From assembly GCA_002696685.1 (NCBI GenBank), contig NZSI01000021.1, positions 4,742-17,937 of the forward strand: a DNA stretch of 13,196 bases, read 5' to 3'. Position 1 is the first letter of the stretch. The number at the start of each line of letters is the position of its first letter. The DNA is from Chloroflexota bacterium (GTDB lineage: Bacteria; Chloroflexota; Dehalococcoidia; SAR202; UBA826). Below the pieces are notes generated by a model. That model searched no databases and was not told where the DNA came from. It saw only the letters and a program-made list of their open reading frames with translations. Positions 1-7,127 of this stretch are shown here, one piece after another. The translations under genes were made by a program, and so were the position numbers.

Positions 1-2228
1 GTGTATTGGATCTTGAGGAAATGACTTCTCGACTGAGAATTATGGAAAAGCAGGGGAAAGATCAACTCATTGAAAATGGGGTGGCAGAGGCGGAAATAAA
101 TATAGAGTTTAGCGCTGACATGCGTTACTTAGACCAAATTTATGAAGTCACCGTTCCAATACCTGATCTTGATCTTCATGGAGCTCGACTCAAAGAGGAA
201 TGGTCTAACAATTTTCACCAAAGATTTGAGGAATTGTATTCATACAGGCAGTCTGAGCAAGAGATTCGACTTGTTACTCTCAGGGTGACTGTATCGGCAC
301 CACTACCTGAAATTAACGACGGTGTTAATACGGGTAATTCAATCGTTGATTTGGATCAGGATGACTCTGTACTGAGGCAGGTCTATGTTGGACGCTGGGA
401 GAGCGTTCCTGTCCTCAAATCCGACAGTATACTGATGGGTCAAAAAGTTCGTGGTCCCGCTATCATCGAGTCGAAATTCACCACTGTTGTTTTGAATCCA
501 TTTAATGAGGTCATGAAAAACTCTGATGGGACATTAATAATCGGGATAGAAGATCTTGCGTCAGATGGTGAAGAGGGAGGAGTGGCAGCGGGATCCGATC
601 CGGTGACTCTATCGGTGGTGGAGAATAGGCTAGAGTCTATAGCTATTGAGATGATGGATGTGATGCTTCGTACTTCCATGTCTCAGATTCTTAATTCCAG
701 TCGGGATTTTTCTACAGCTATCCTAGATAACAAATGTAGGCTTGTTGCTCAGGGTGAGGGGATACCAGTACATGTCAGCGCCTTGCCGATCGCTGGGGAA
801 GCTATTTTAAACACTTTTGGTGATGACATTCACCCGGGTGACATGTTCGCGTTGAACGATCCCTACAATGGCGGAAGCCATCTACCAGATATAACTGTAA
901 TAAAACCTGTGTTCAAGAATGGTGAATTATTATTCCTAACCATCAACCGCGCCCATCATAGCGATGTTGGAGGGGCTACCCATGGCGGTTATAACCCGTC
1001 GGCTAGCGAGATTTACCATGAAGGATTGCGAATCCCTCCCTTGCGTATCCATGATAAGGGTCAACCAAGGGAAGATTTACTAGCTATGCTTTCCGCGAAT
1101 GTGCGTCTCCCCGAGAATTTTCTTGGTGATCTAAATGCCCAAATAGGTTCTGTCTCTACTGCAGAGCGCCGTATTTTGGAGTTAGTGGACCATTATGATC
1201 CGGAAACATTACTGGCTATCATAGACGGAATACTGTCTGCTACCGAGCGACAGGTTCGACAGTTCATATCCGACTGGCCCGACGGAGTATTTACAGGGGA
1301 GTCACACATCGACGACGATGGGTTTGATTCCAAGATGATTCCCATTCGCGCTGAGGTCACTATTAAAGGTGACACGATGAAAATAGATCTCAGTAACTCT
1401 TCCCCGCAGGTGACTGGTTTTATAAATAGTGCTTACGCGAACACTCGATCAATTGCTCATGCTGCAATAATGTATCTGGCACCTTACGACGTAGCGAAGA
1501 ACGAAGGGTCTATGGGGCCCTTGACGGTTATTGCCCCCAGAGGACTAATTGTAAATGCAAATCCGCCAGCTCCTGTTTGTATGAGTACTAACCACTGCGC
1601 GGAGGAGATAATTGAGGCGGTATTTAAAGCATTGGCAAAGGCTGTGCCGAAGGCTGTGAATGCGGGGTTCTCAAGAAGGTTGCGGTACGCCATTACTGGA
1701 ACAGATCCCCGTACTGGTCGATATTTTATATGGCACTTTTTTATGGCTCGGGGTGGGGGTGGTGCTTCTTCAGGAAATGATGGATGGACATGTGTGGGTG
1801 AAGTAAATGTTGCCGGGGGTATTCGATCCCCTAGTGTTGAGGTTACGGAGGAGCGTTTTCCACTATTTGTGGTGAATCATGAATTACGGCCTGACTCTGC
1901 AGGTGAAGGTCAGTGGAGAGGGGGGCTAGGGGCTGAGTGTGAAATCATATATGAGGGAGAAGGAGAGGCCTCCATGAACACCGCAGGTGATGGAGTTGTA
2001 GTACCTCCATTTGGGTTGTTTGGAGGATCTCCTGGATTGCCACATCGCTATAGCTTAGTGTCCAAAGGTGAGGAGCGTGTTCTGGGATCTAAGGAAACGG
2101 GAATTCCCGTTTTTCCAGGGGATCACATAATCGCTTTATCGTCTGGCGGAGGGGGATATGGTGATCCAAAGAAGCGTGATGAGAATTCTTTGATTTGGGA
2201 CGATAAAAATGGATATGTTTCGATGTGA
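1..2228 (+). CDS. Fused HyuA(C-terminal)-HyuB hydantoinase/5-oxoprolinase family protein, 5' end outside window
   Basis: The reading frame is open to the left edge, so the N-terminal part of HyuA is missing. Counting from codon 6-8, residues 1-180 are the HyuA C-terminal region (a GPAIIESKFTTVV segment near 150-162), residues about 181-197 are a short Gly/Glu/Ala linker, and residues 198-740 are a complete HyuB domain. HyuB marks include NDPYNGGSHLPDIT, the RAHHSDVGG histidine segment, EIYHEGLRIPP, a glycine-rich GGGG stretch, RGGLG and the C-terminal GGGGYGDP. The family hydrolyses cyclic amides (hydantoins, 5-oxoproline) with ATP; acetone carboxylases are relatives. HyuA and HyuB are often separate genes; the fused form is typical of 5-oxoprolinase, which would release glutamate in the cytoplasm. 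The substrate cannot be fixed from sequence alone. The gene converges on the epoxide hydrolase gene with a 35-bp gap and no visible terminator. Confidence 0.9.
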   Translation, partial: VLDLEEMTSRLRIMEKQGKDQLIENGVAEAEINIEFSADMRYLDQIYEVTVPIPDLDLHGARLKEEWSNNFHQRFEELYSYRQSEQEIRLVTLRVTVSAPLPEINDGVNTGNSIVDLDQDDSVLRQVYVGRWESVPVLKSDSILMGQKVRGPAIIESKFTTVVLNPFNEVMKNSDGTLIIGIEDLASDGEEGGVAAGSDPVTLSVVENRLESIAIEMMDVMLRTSMSQILNSSRDFSTAILDNKCRLVAQGEGIPVHVSALPIAGEAILNTFGDDIHPGDMFALNDPYNGGSHLPDITVIKPVFKNGELLFLTINRAHHSDVGGATHGGYNPSASEIYHEGLRIPPLRIHDKGQPREDLLAMLSANVRLPENFLGDLNAQIGSVSTAERRILELVDHYDPETLLAIIDGILSATERQVRQFISDWPDGVFTGESHIDDDGFDSKMIPIRAEVTIKGDTMKIDLSNSSPQVTGFINSAYANTRSIAHAAIMYLAPYDVAKNEGSMGPLTVIAPRGLIVNANPPAPVCMSTNHCAEEIIEAVFKALAKAVPKAVNAGFSRRLRYAITGTDPRTGRYFIWHFFMARGGGGASSGNDGWTCVGEVNVAGGIRSPSVEVTEERFPLFVVNHELRPDSAGEGQWRGGLGAECEIIYEGEGEASMNTAGDGVVVPPFGLFGGSPGLPHRYSLVSKGEERVLGSKETGIPVFPGDHIIALSSGGGGYGDPKKRDENSLIWDDKNGYVSM

Positions 2229-2263
2229 TTGGAATAGACCTGTCGAAGTTGAATCTTTGGTAT

Positions 2264-3421
2264 TTAACCAACTTTATCTAAGAAATCCAGTAAATGTTTG
2301 AGGACTTTGTCGGGCTGTTCTTGTTGTACCCAGTGACCAGCATTGTCCACTAAGTGGATTTTATCCATGCTAGTGCATACTTCTTCCTTCATCCGATCTA
2401 TAGCGCCGGGCCTCTGGTAGATTCCCCAATCTTGCTTTCCCGCAACAAACAATGCGGGGACCCTTATTTTCATGCCTGAAAAAAGTTCCAATTTCTGCCT
2501 GTTCCCTTCACTACCTCCAGACCTGTACCAGTTCAGTCCTCCCTGAAAACCCGTCCTTCCGTACTCTGACACATAAACCTGTAATTCGTCTTCTCTTAAC
2601 CATTTGCAGGATGCTATTTCCTGAGATGTTGGCATGTGTTTTGCCACTGCTTCAGCCATCGTATCCCCCAAGTCCATAACGTAGTATGTGGGCATCTTGG
2701 CTAATTCTTTTGCTGTCCAAGAAGCTAGAGGATGCGGATTATTGTCCTTCCAATCGGCACTCTTATGATGGTAATAAGCCCTTATAAAAGCTGCCAACCC
2801 TTCTTTTGAATCTATTAAGTCTGAGTTAGCATCACGGGTTCTGTAGTAGTGTTGATAGTGTTTTCTGGGTCTTGGTAGGGTAGCTAATTCCTCCGAAATA
2901 CTGTCGACTGGATCCTTTTTTCTTCCTGCATTTTTTGAAGTATCGAATGGGAAAGAAGGTGCACCGGCAAAAGGGGCGCTCATCATAACGACCGAATCGT
3001 ATATATCCGGTCTTATCAAAGCAGACCAACCGGCAACACCAGCACCCGAGTCGTGGCCTATGACACTTTTTACTCTTTCATATCCTAGTGCTGATACAAA
3101 CCCTAATATATCTCTTACAAGATTACTCTGATAATAAGAAGAAAGGTCTGATACGTAGGAATTATCCCATCCGGTGGTGGCACCAAATCCCCTCTGGTCA
3201 GGGGCGACGACATGGTAGCCAGACTCTGACAACGGTAAAATAATTTTTCTCCAGCTATACGATAGCTCTGGAAAGCCATGTAGTAGAACTATAAGTGGCC
3301 TATTTTTGCTTTCAAATCCTGCTTCTAGATAGTGGATATCAAGACCATTAACGCCTTTACAAACGCCTGACCTTATCTTGCAAGGGAAGGTTCCATTTCC
3401 GTATTTATCTTCCGATGGCAT
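2264..3421 (-). CDS. Epoxide hydrolase, soluble-epoxide-hydrolase-like alpha/beta hydrolase
   Basis: 385 residues, cytoplasmic (no signal peptide). It opens epoxides to vicinal diols through an Asp-His-Asp triad. Visible residues: oxyanion motif HGFPE (48-52), nucleophile Asp124 in GHDSG, a lid segment ending in LNWYR with the likely activating Tyr299, acid Asp331 in AGKQD, and His363 in GHWVQQEQP. The nucleophile is Asp rather than Ser, and the LNWYR and GHWxQ segments match soluble epoxide hydrolases, which argues against an esterase; a haloalkane dehalogenase is less likely because of the LNWYR lid. The cap region (about 150-300) is longer than in many bacterial members. The start codon lies inside the end of the gamma-glutamyltransferase-like gene (17-bp overlap) behind only a weak purine run, which suggests translational coupling. 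The natural substrate is unknown. Confidence 0.88.
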   Translation of the reverse strand: MPSEDKYGNGTFPCKIRSGVCKGVNGLDIHYLEAGFESKNRPLIVLLHGFPELSYSWRKIILPLSESGYHVVAPDQRGFGATTGWDNSYVSDLSSYYQSNLVRDILGFVSALGYERVKSVIGHDSGAGVAGWSALIRPDIYDSVVMMSAPFAGAPSFPFDTSKNAGRKKDPVDSISEELATLPRPRKHYQHYYRTRDANSDLIDSKEGLAAFIRAYYHHKSADWKDNNPHPLASWTAKELAKMPTYYVMDLGDTMAEAVAKHMPTSQEIASCKWLREDELQVYVSEYGRTGFQGGLNWYRSGGSEGNRQKLELFSGMKIRVPALFVAGKQDWGIYQRPGAIDRMKEEVCTSMDKIHLVDNAGHWVQQEQPDKVLKHLLDFLDKVG

Positions 3422-5153
3422 AGGTGTCTCTTCTGGGATCCGCTCCAGCTGTTAGGGTGCCAGATTTGTAGTCGCGGACAATAGCAGACATTGCTCCTGT
3501 ACTTGGGGACCAGTCGTCAAGATATTGGATTTTATGTCCTCTTCTTGATAATTCCCGTCCGACTTCCCTCGAGATTCTTCCTTCAAGCTGTAATAGCCCG
3601 GGATGGTAAGCATGAGGCCAGAATGAATTTGGGAAATTCCAGGGAACAAATCTTGGGGATTCAATGGCTTCTTGAGGATTCATGCCAAATTCAACGATAT
3701 TGAGAAAGGTCTGTACCATGGCAGGGCATTGGGCATCCCCACCTGGGGTTCCAAACGGCATGAATAACTTCCCGTTTTTAAATGCCATAGCCGGGTTAGG
3801 TGTCAATCTTGGTCGTTTCCACGGGGCGATAGAGGATGGATGGTCTTGATCTATCCAGCTCTGTGTCCCACGTGACGAAATCATCAGACCTAGTTCTGGG
3901 ACTATAGGTGAACCGAAGACAGCATCGCTTGGCGTTGCAGAAAATGAGTTACCCCAACGATCAATAACACATGTATATGAAGTATCTTGTTCCAGCCTGT
4001 CAGGATTAGCCGCAGGCTTTCGAATTCCTGATCCACTTTTTTCTCTTTCTTCATACGCCCAGGGGTTTCCCGGGTCGGGCATTTCAGCAAATGCGGCTTC
4101 TGGTGAAATCCTTGATCTTTGGGAAGATGTGTAAGCAGGTGATAAGAGTCCAGCGATTGGTACGTCAACAAAATCGGGATCTCCGTAGTAGTGGTGCCTG
4201 TCAGAAAAAGATAAGTTCAAAGCCTGAGAAAGTAGATGTATATAGTCTGGACTGTTTGGAGCAATTGATGAAATGTCGTCTTTTTCAAGCATTTGGAGTA
4301 CCTGACCAGTTACCGGGCCTTGAGACCAGGGACCACAGGTGAGTACTTCATAATTCTTGTATCTAGCAGATGTAGGGCTTTCAATTTCAACACTGAAATC
4401 TGCCATATCACTGACAGAGAGCTTGCCCCCGAGACTTTTGCTAAAACTGACTATTTCCTCTGCTATTTCACCTCTGTAGAAGAAGTTTCTAGCGGCGCGA
4501 ATGGCCTCTACTCTTCCCAGAGGTGCATTTTGAACTTCCACTTCAATGAGTCTCTTGAATGTTTGTGCAAGATCGGGTTGTACCAGCACATCTCCCTCGT
4601 CGAGAATTTTTCCGTCGCGGGAAAAAATATCAAACGTTGACTTCCATTCTTTTGAATTTTTGTCTACGGTTTCAGAAAGTTTTTTTAAGACTTTAGAAGT
4701 AGTGCCCGAAATAGGAAACCCTTCTCGGGCGAGCTCTAAGGCGGGTTGCAAAATTTCTCTCAGGGTTAAGGTTCCGAAATTTTCTAGAGCCGTAAGCCAC
4801 GCGTCCGGAGCCGAAGGTACGATAGTTCTGTGAATTCCTTTTGGAATCTCTGATCCAAGCTCATCGGTGTAGAAATCCAAAGACGTGGCTTTTGGCCATC
4901 TACCAAGTCCACTGATTGTCTTAACTTCATTGGCGTCAGCCATATAAACCATTATTGGTGCCACCCCACCGAAATTTGTGGCATTGGGCAGTGTGACGTT
5001 TATGACAATGCCCGATGCAACCCCAGCGTCTATAGCGTTGCCGCCCTGCTCAAGTATCCGATAGCCGGCAGAGGCTGCCAGATAATGACCCGCCGACACC
5101 ATGTGGGTTACGCCCCTCACTGGAGGCCGGTAAGACGACATAGAGTTAGTCAT
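3405..5153 (-). CDS. Gamma-glutamyltransferase-family protein (Ntn-hydrolase), signal-less
   Basis: 582 residues from the chosen ATG. A longer reading from 5213 exists, but the ATG at 5153 has AAAAGGA nine bases upstream and its product begins just before the conserved N-terminal region. Family marks: GGNAIDAGVASG near the N terminus, then a long large-subunit region, then the autoprocessing site with the nucleophile Thr in QDTSYTCVID (residue 391 here), SSRGTQSW, and FGTPGGDAQ. Members are made as a proenzyme that cleaves itself before the Thr; the Thr then attacks gamma-glutamyl amides or, in relatives, other amides such as acylated antibiotics. No signal peptide or lipobox is visible, so it should act in the cytoplasm, unlike the periplasmic E. 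coli enzyme. The second processing-site residue is Ser, not the common Thr. First gene of a unit with the epoxide hydrolase. Exact substrate unknown. Confidence 0.88.
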   Translation of the reverse strand: MTNSMSSYRPPVRGVTHMVSAGHYLAASAGYRILEQGGNAIDAGVASGIVINVTLPNATNFGGVAPIMVYMADANEVKTISGLGRWPKATSLDFYTDELGSEIPKGIHRTIVPSAPDAWLTALENFGTLTLREILQPALELAREGFPISGTTSKVLKKLSETVDKNSKEWKSTFDIFSRDGKILDEGDVLVQPDLAQTFKRLIEVEVQNAPLGRVEAIRAARNFFYRGEIAEEIVSFSKSLGGKLSVSDMADFSVEIESPTSARYKNYEVLTCGPWSQGPVTGQVLQMLEKDDISSIAPNSPDYIHLLSQALNLSFSDRHHYYGDPDFVDVPIAGLLSPAYTSSQRSRISPEAAFAEMPDPGNPWAYEEREKSGSGIRKPAANPDRLEQDTSYTCVIDRWGNSFSATPSDAVFGSPIVPELGLMISSRGTQSWIDQDHPSSIAPWKRPRLTPNPAMAFKNGKLFMPFGTPGGDAQCPAMVQTFLNIVEFGMNPQEAIESPRFVPWNFPNSFWPHAYHPGLLQLEGRISREVGRELSRRGHKIQYLDDWSPSTGAMSAIVRDYKSGTLTAGADPRRDTYAIGR

Positions 5154-5162
5154 CGCATAATT

Positions 5163-5169
5163 TCCTTTT
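5163..5169 (-). promoter_or_regulatory. Shine-Dalgarno that decides the gamma-glutamyltransferase start
   Basis: On the minus strand AAAAGGA lies nine bases before the ATG at 5153. It also lies before an out-of-frame ATG-CGA-TGA at 5158-5150, whose TGA overlaps the gene's own ATG. The upstream in-frame ATG at 5213 has no comparable site. Confidence 0.6.
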
Positions 5170-5211
5170 AATCTTGATGTAATTAACGGCATGTTACAGG
5201 TAAATGATTGC

Positions 5212-5231
5212 ATAGTACTATTCCGGATAAC
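5212..5231. repeat. Intergenic 20-bp motif, copy 1
   Basis: ATAGTACTATTCCGGATAAC in the divergent region between the gamma-glutamyltransferase-like and substrate-binding-like genes. It matches copy 2 (8043-8062) at 16 of 20 positions without gaps. TACTAT on its minus strand would be a modest -10 box about 60 bases before the gamma-glutamyltransferase start. Confidence 0.4.
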
Positions 5232-5284
5232 TTAGAATCACAATAGAAAACGCCTTCTTTGGGTAAGAAATTTTCACTAGAAAA

Positions 5285-5290
5285 GGGAGG
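5285..5290 (+). promoter_or_regulatory. Shine-Dalgarno for a TTG-started gene
   Basis: GGGAGG lies nine bases before the TTG at 5300. It is the strongest ribosome-binding site in the area and supports TTG rather than the internal ATG at 5330. An ATG directly after the site (5291) is followed at once by TAA and cannot encode a product. Confidence 0.65.
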
Positions 5291-5299
5291 ATGTAACAG

Positions 5300-6223
5300 T
5301 TGTTATCTGAACGTAAGACGATTCGGCTGATGGATACTTATCGGAATCTGTTTTATACACCGTTATATGTAGCTGTAACGGGAGGTTTTTTATACGACCA
5401 AGGGTTGGATGTTGTTTTTAGTACTGTCCCCGATAACATAGCTGCAACCGAATTGTTGAGGTCTGGAGATGTTGATATTGTTCAGACTGGTATTAGTCGA
5501 AGCCTCATGGATCTCGACGAAGGTAGGGACGACGCGCCACTTCATATCGCCGAGATAAACCAGAGAGACGGATTTTTACTTTTATCCCGACAACGTGTGG
5601 AAGATTGGGGATGGAAAGATCTGGAAGGGTCTACATTAATTCCTATTGGTTTTACCCCTGTCCCCTGGAATCCTCTCAGGACTGTGTTGATAAATCATGA
5701 AGTTGATCTATCTGCCATCAAACTGATTAAAGGTATGTCAGCTATTGATGCCATAAATATATTTAAAAAAGGTGAAGCAGATTACCTACATATTCTTCAT
5801 CCATATGCTCAGTCTTTGATTGACGATGGAATCGGACACTTGGTTGCTTCCCTGGGGCCAGAACTTGGATATATCTGCTATAGCTCTTTTGCTGTTGCTC
5901 CCGCTTTTATAGATGAAAACTCAGATACAGTGCAGGCGTTTGTTAATGGATTTCAGAAGGCATTGGAATGGATTGATGGAAACGAGGACTCAGAAATAGC
6001 TGACAAAGTTTCATCTTTTTTCCCGAACAATCCCACGGATGTCTTGGGGAGGGCGATAAGACAGTATAAAAGTCAGCAAACTTGGCCTAAGAACGCTTTG
6101 ATTGGTGAGGACGGCTATACCGCCATGCGAGACATACTCATCGAAGGTGGTCTAGTTGATGGTCGTTATCCCTACCAAAGGCTTGTGAGGCCAGAGTTTG
6201 CCCGTAATGCGCTTTCTGAATAG
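5300..6223 (+). CDS. NMT1/THI5- or SsuA-like substrate-binding-fold protein, no signal peptide
   Basis: 307 residues from a TTG start chosen by its GGGAGG ribosome-binding site. The N terminus (IRLMDTYRNLFYTPLYVA, then GGFLYDQGLDV) has the layout of periplasmic binding proteins of the NMT1/THI5 and SsuA group: a first strand, a 'small-molecule contact' loop, then 'ATELLRSGDVDIVQTG', the usual segment that follows the second strand. A second lobe covers roughly residues 90-230, with 'DLEGSTLIPIG' resembling the 'DLKGKKIGV' segment. No signal peptide, lipobox or membrane segment is present, and no permease or ATPase gene is nearby, so it is either cytoplasmic or not a transport component. The Cys-rich motif of eukaryotic THI5 pyrimidine synthases is absent. 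It could be a ligand sensor, a thiamin-precursor-related enzyme or another small-molecule binder. Divergent from the gamma-glutamyltransferase-like gene. Confidence 0.72.
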   Translation: MLSERKTIRLMDTYRNLFYTPLYVAVTGGFLYDQGLDVVFSTVPDNIAATELLRSGDVDIVQTGISRSLMDLDEGRDDAPLHIAEINQRDGFLLLSRQRVEDWGWKDLEGSTLIPIGFTPVPWNPLRTVLINHEVDLSAIKLIKGMSAIDAINIFKKGEADYLHILHPYAQSLIDDGIGHLVASLGPELGYICYSSFAVAPAFIDENSDTVQAFVNGFQKALEWIDGNEDSEIADKVSSFFPNNPTDVLGRAIRQYKSQQTWPKNALIGEDGYTAMRDILIEGGLVDGRYPYQRLVRPEFARNALSE

Positions 6224-6283
6224 ATAAAGTTGAACCTGATAAATACAGAAGCTTTCTTTGCGTTGATCAACTAAAGGGCTATT

Positions 6284-6562
6284 TTATTTAATCTCAATTT
6301 CGATGAAAGCCACGTCAGATGACGATCGGTTGATCACATTGTGCTCAGCTCCCGAATATCTGAAATATGGGACTCCCATAGATATGTCGTTTAGCGTTTC
6401 CACACCGTCTCTGTCTATTATTGTGAGAGTTCCGGTCGTAACAGGTATCACTGTGTAGTCTTGATCATGTATGTGCCAGCCCGTCTCTTCACCAGGTGCG
6501 AACCGCCATTCAGTAATACGCACTCTATCGTTGTTTTCAAAAATGGTAGATGTTGCATCCAT
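6284..6562 (-). CDS. Small single-domain cupin protein
   Basis: 92 residues, a one-domain conserved beta-barrel. Cupin motif 1 is visible as GWHIHDQDYTVIPVTTG (28-44) with His30 and His32 as probable metal ligands. The usual Glu of this motif is not clearly present; Asp35 or Tyr36 sits at about that place. Motif 2 is the GAEHNVINRS segment with His74 as the remaining ligand candidate. Proteins of this size act as metal-dependent isomerases, dioxygenases or simple ligand binders, and the sequence does not decide between them. The nearest Shine-Dalgarno-like run (GAGG) is 16 bases from the ATG, too far to be convincing. The gene follows the cytidylyltransferase gene after 94 bp on the same strand and may be read with it. 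It converges on the substrate-binding-like gene. Confidence 0.78.
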   Translation of the reverse strand: MDATSTIFENNDRVRITEWRFAPGEETGWHIHDQDYTVIPVTTGTLTIIDRDGVETLNDISMGVPYFRYSGAEHNVINRSSSDVAFIEIEIK

Positions 6563-6656
6563 GTTTGGTTTTATTACACCTCGTTTACTCGATAAGGTTA
6601 CGACAAATATTTGGGATGGGGTGCCTCAAACTATTTCTTGAATTGAGACGGTAAAG

Positions 6657-7073
6657 TCACAGGTCTGGAATGTTTTTTTTGATTCTTTTTATAATCTCAC
6701 TTGTGGAAACTCCTGGTGTATATGAGACGAGGCGAAAAATTCCCAGGTCGATAGGGGTTTTGTAGCAAATTCGCTTCATTTCATCTGAAAAATCGTCACC
6801 ATGAACCACTAAATCGATATTGTGGACAGTGATCCATTCTTGGTCAATAGTCAAAGGGGCATCAGGTATTACTTGATCCACATAGCGACAAGAAGATACT
6901 GTATCCATTCGCTCTTGCATCGACATTATGGGGGGGCGCTTGTATCCCTCTACAACTTTGTCAGAATGAATTCCGACAAGGAGATAGTCCCCAAATTGCC
7001 TAGCTTGCTTAAGAAAATTTGCATGCCCATAGTGAAATAAATCAGCTACCATATCGACATAGACTCTTGTCAT
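6657..7073 (-). CDS. Choline/ethanolamine-phosphate-type cytidylyltransferase
   Basis: 138 residues from the ATG at 7073, preferred over the GTG at 7079 because GGAG lies seven bases before the ATG and only one base before the GTG. It is a single nucleotidyltransferase domain that joins CTP to a phospho-alcohol, releasing pyrophosphate. Motifs: DLFHYGH with the CTP-binding HxGH (14-17), RPPIMSMQERMD (46-57), CRYVDQVIPDAP (62-73), VVHGDD (89-94) and GVSTSEIIKR (121-130). The CRYVD...AP...H.ID..HGDD pattern is closer to eukaryotic phosphocholine and phosphoethanolamine cytidylyltransferases (PCYT1/PCYT2) than to the glycerol-3-phosphate enzyme TagD, though TagD-like use of glycerol phosphate cannot be excluded. 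It follows the licD-like gene after about 54 bp on the same strand, which suggests that it supplies a CDP-activated head group to that enzyme. Confidence 0.85.
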   Translation of the reverse strand: MTRVYVDMVADLFHYGHANFLKQARQFGDYLLVGIHSDKVVEGYKRPPIMSMQERMDTVSSCRYVDQVIPDAPLTIDQEWITVHNIDLVVHGDDFSDEMKRICYKTPIDLGIFRLVSYTPGVSTSEIIKRIKKNIPDL

Positions 7074-7080
7074 ATCCACT

Positions 7081-7084
7081 CTCC
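7081..7084 (-). promoter_or_regulatory. Shine-Dalgarno that fixes the cytidylyltransferase start
   Basis: GGAG on the minus strand, seven bases before the ATG at 7073. The upstream in-frame GTG at 7079 begins one base after it and is therefore unlikely to be used. Confidence 0.55.
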
Positions 7085-7127
7085 AAAATGCCGGCTTAAT
7101 GACTTATAACTCAAGGACTTGTTGAGC

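Noticed and set aside
2229..2263. Terminator between HyuAB and the epoxide hydrolase
   Set aside because: The 35-base gap shows no GC-rich stem followed by a T-run on either strand.
4293..4833. Plus-strand frames of 115 and 95 codons
   Set aside because: Both lie opposite the conserved gamma-glutamyltransferase-like gene and overlap each other; no domain signs.
5154..5213. N-terminal extension of the gamma-glutamyltransferase-like protein from the ATG at 5213
   Set aside because: It has no ribosome site and does not form a signal peptide, and it contains the good Shine-Dalgarno for the ATG at 5153.
6262..6271. 10-bp perfect palindrome GTTGATCAAC between convergent genes
   Set aside because: No loop for a transcript hairpin and no T-run; a single short palindrome in AT-rich DNA is likely by chance.
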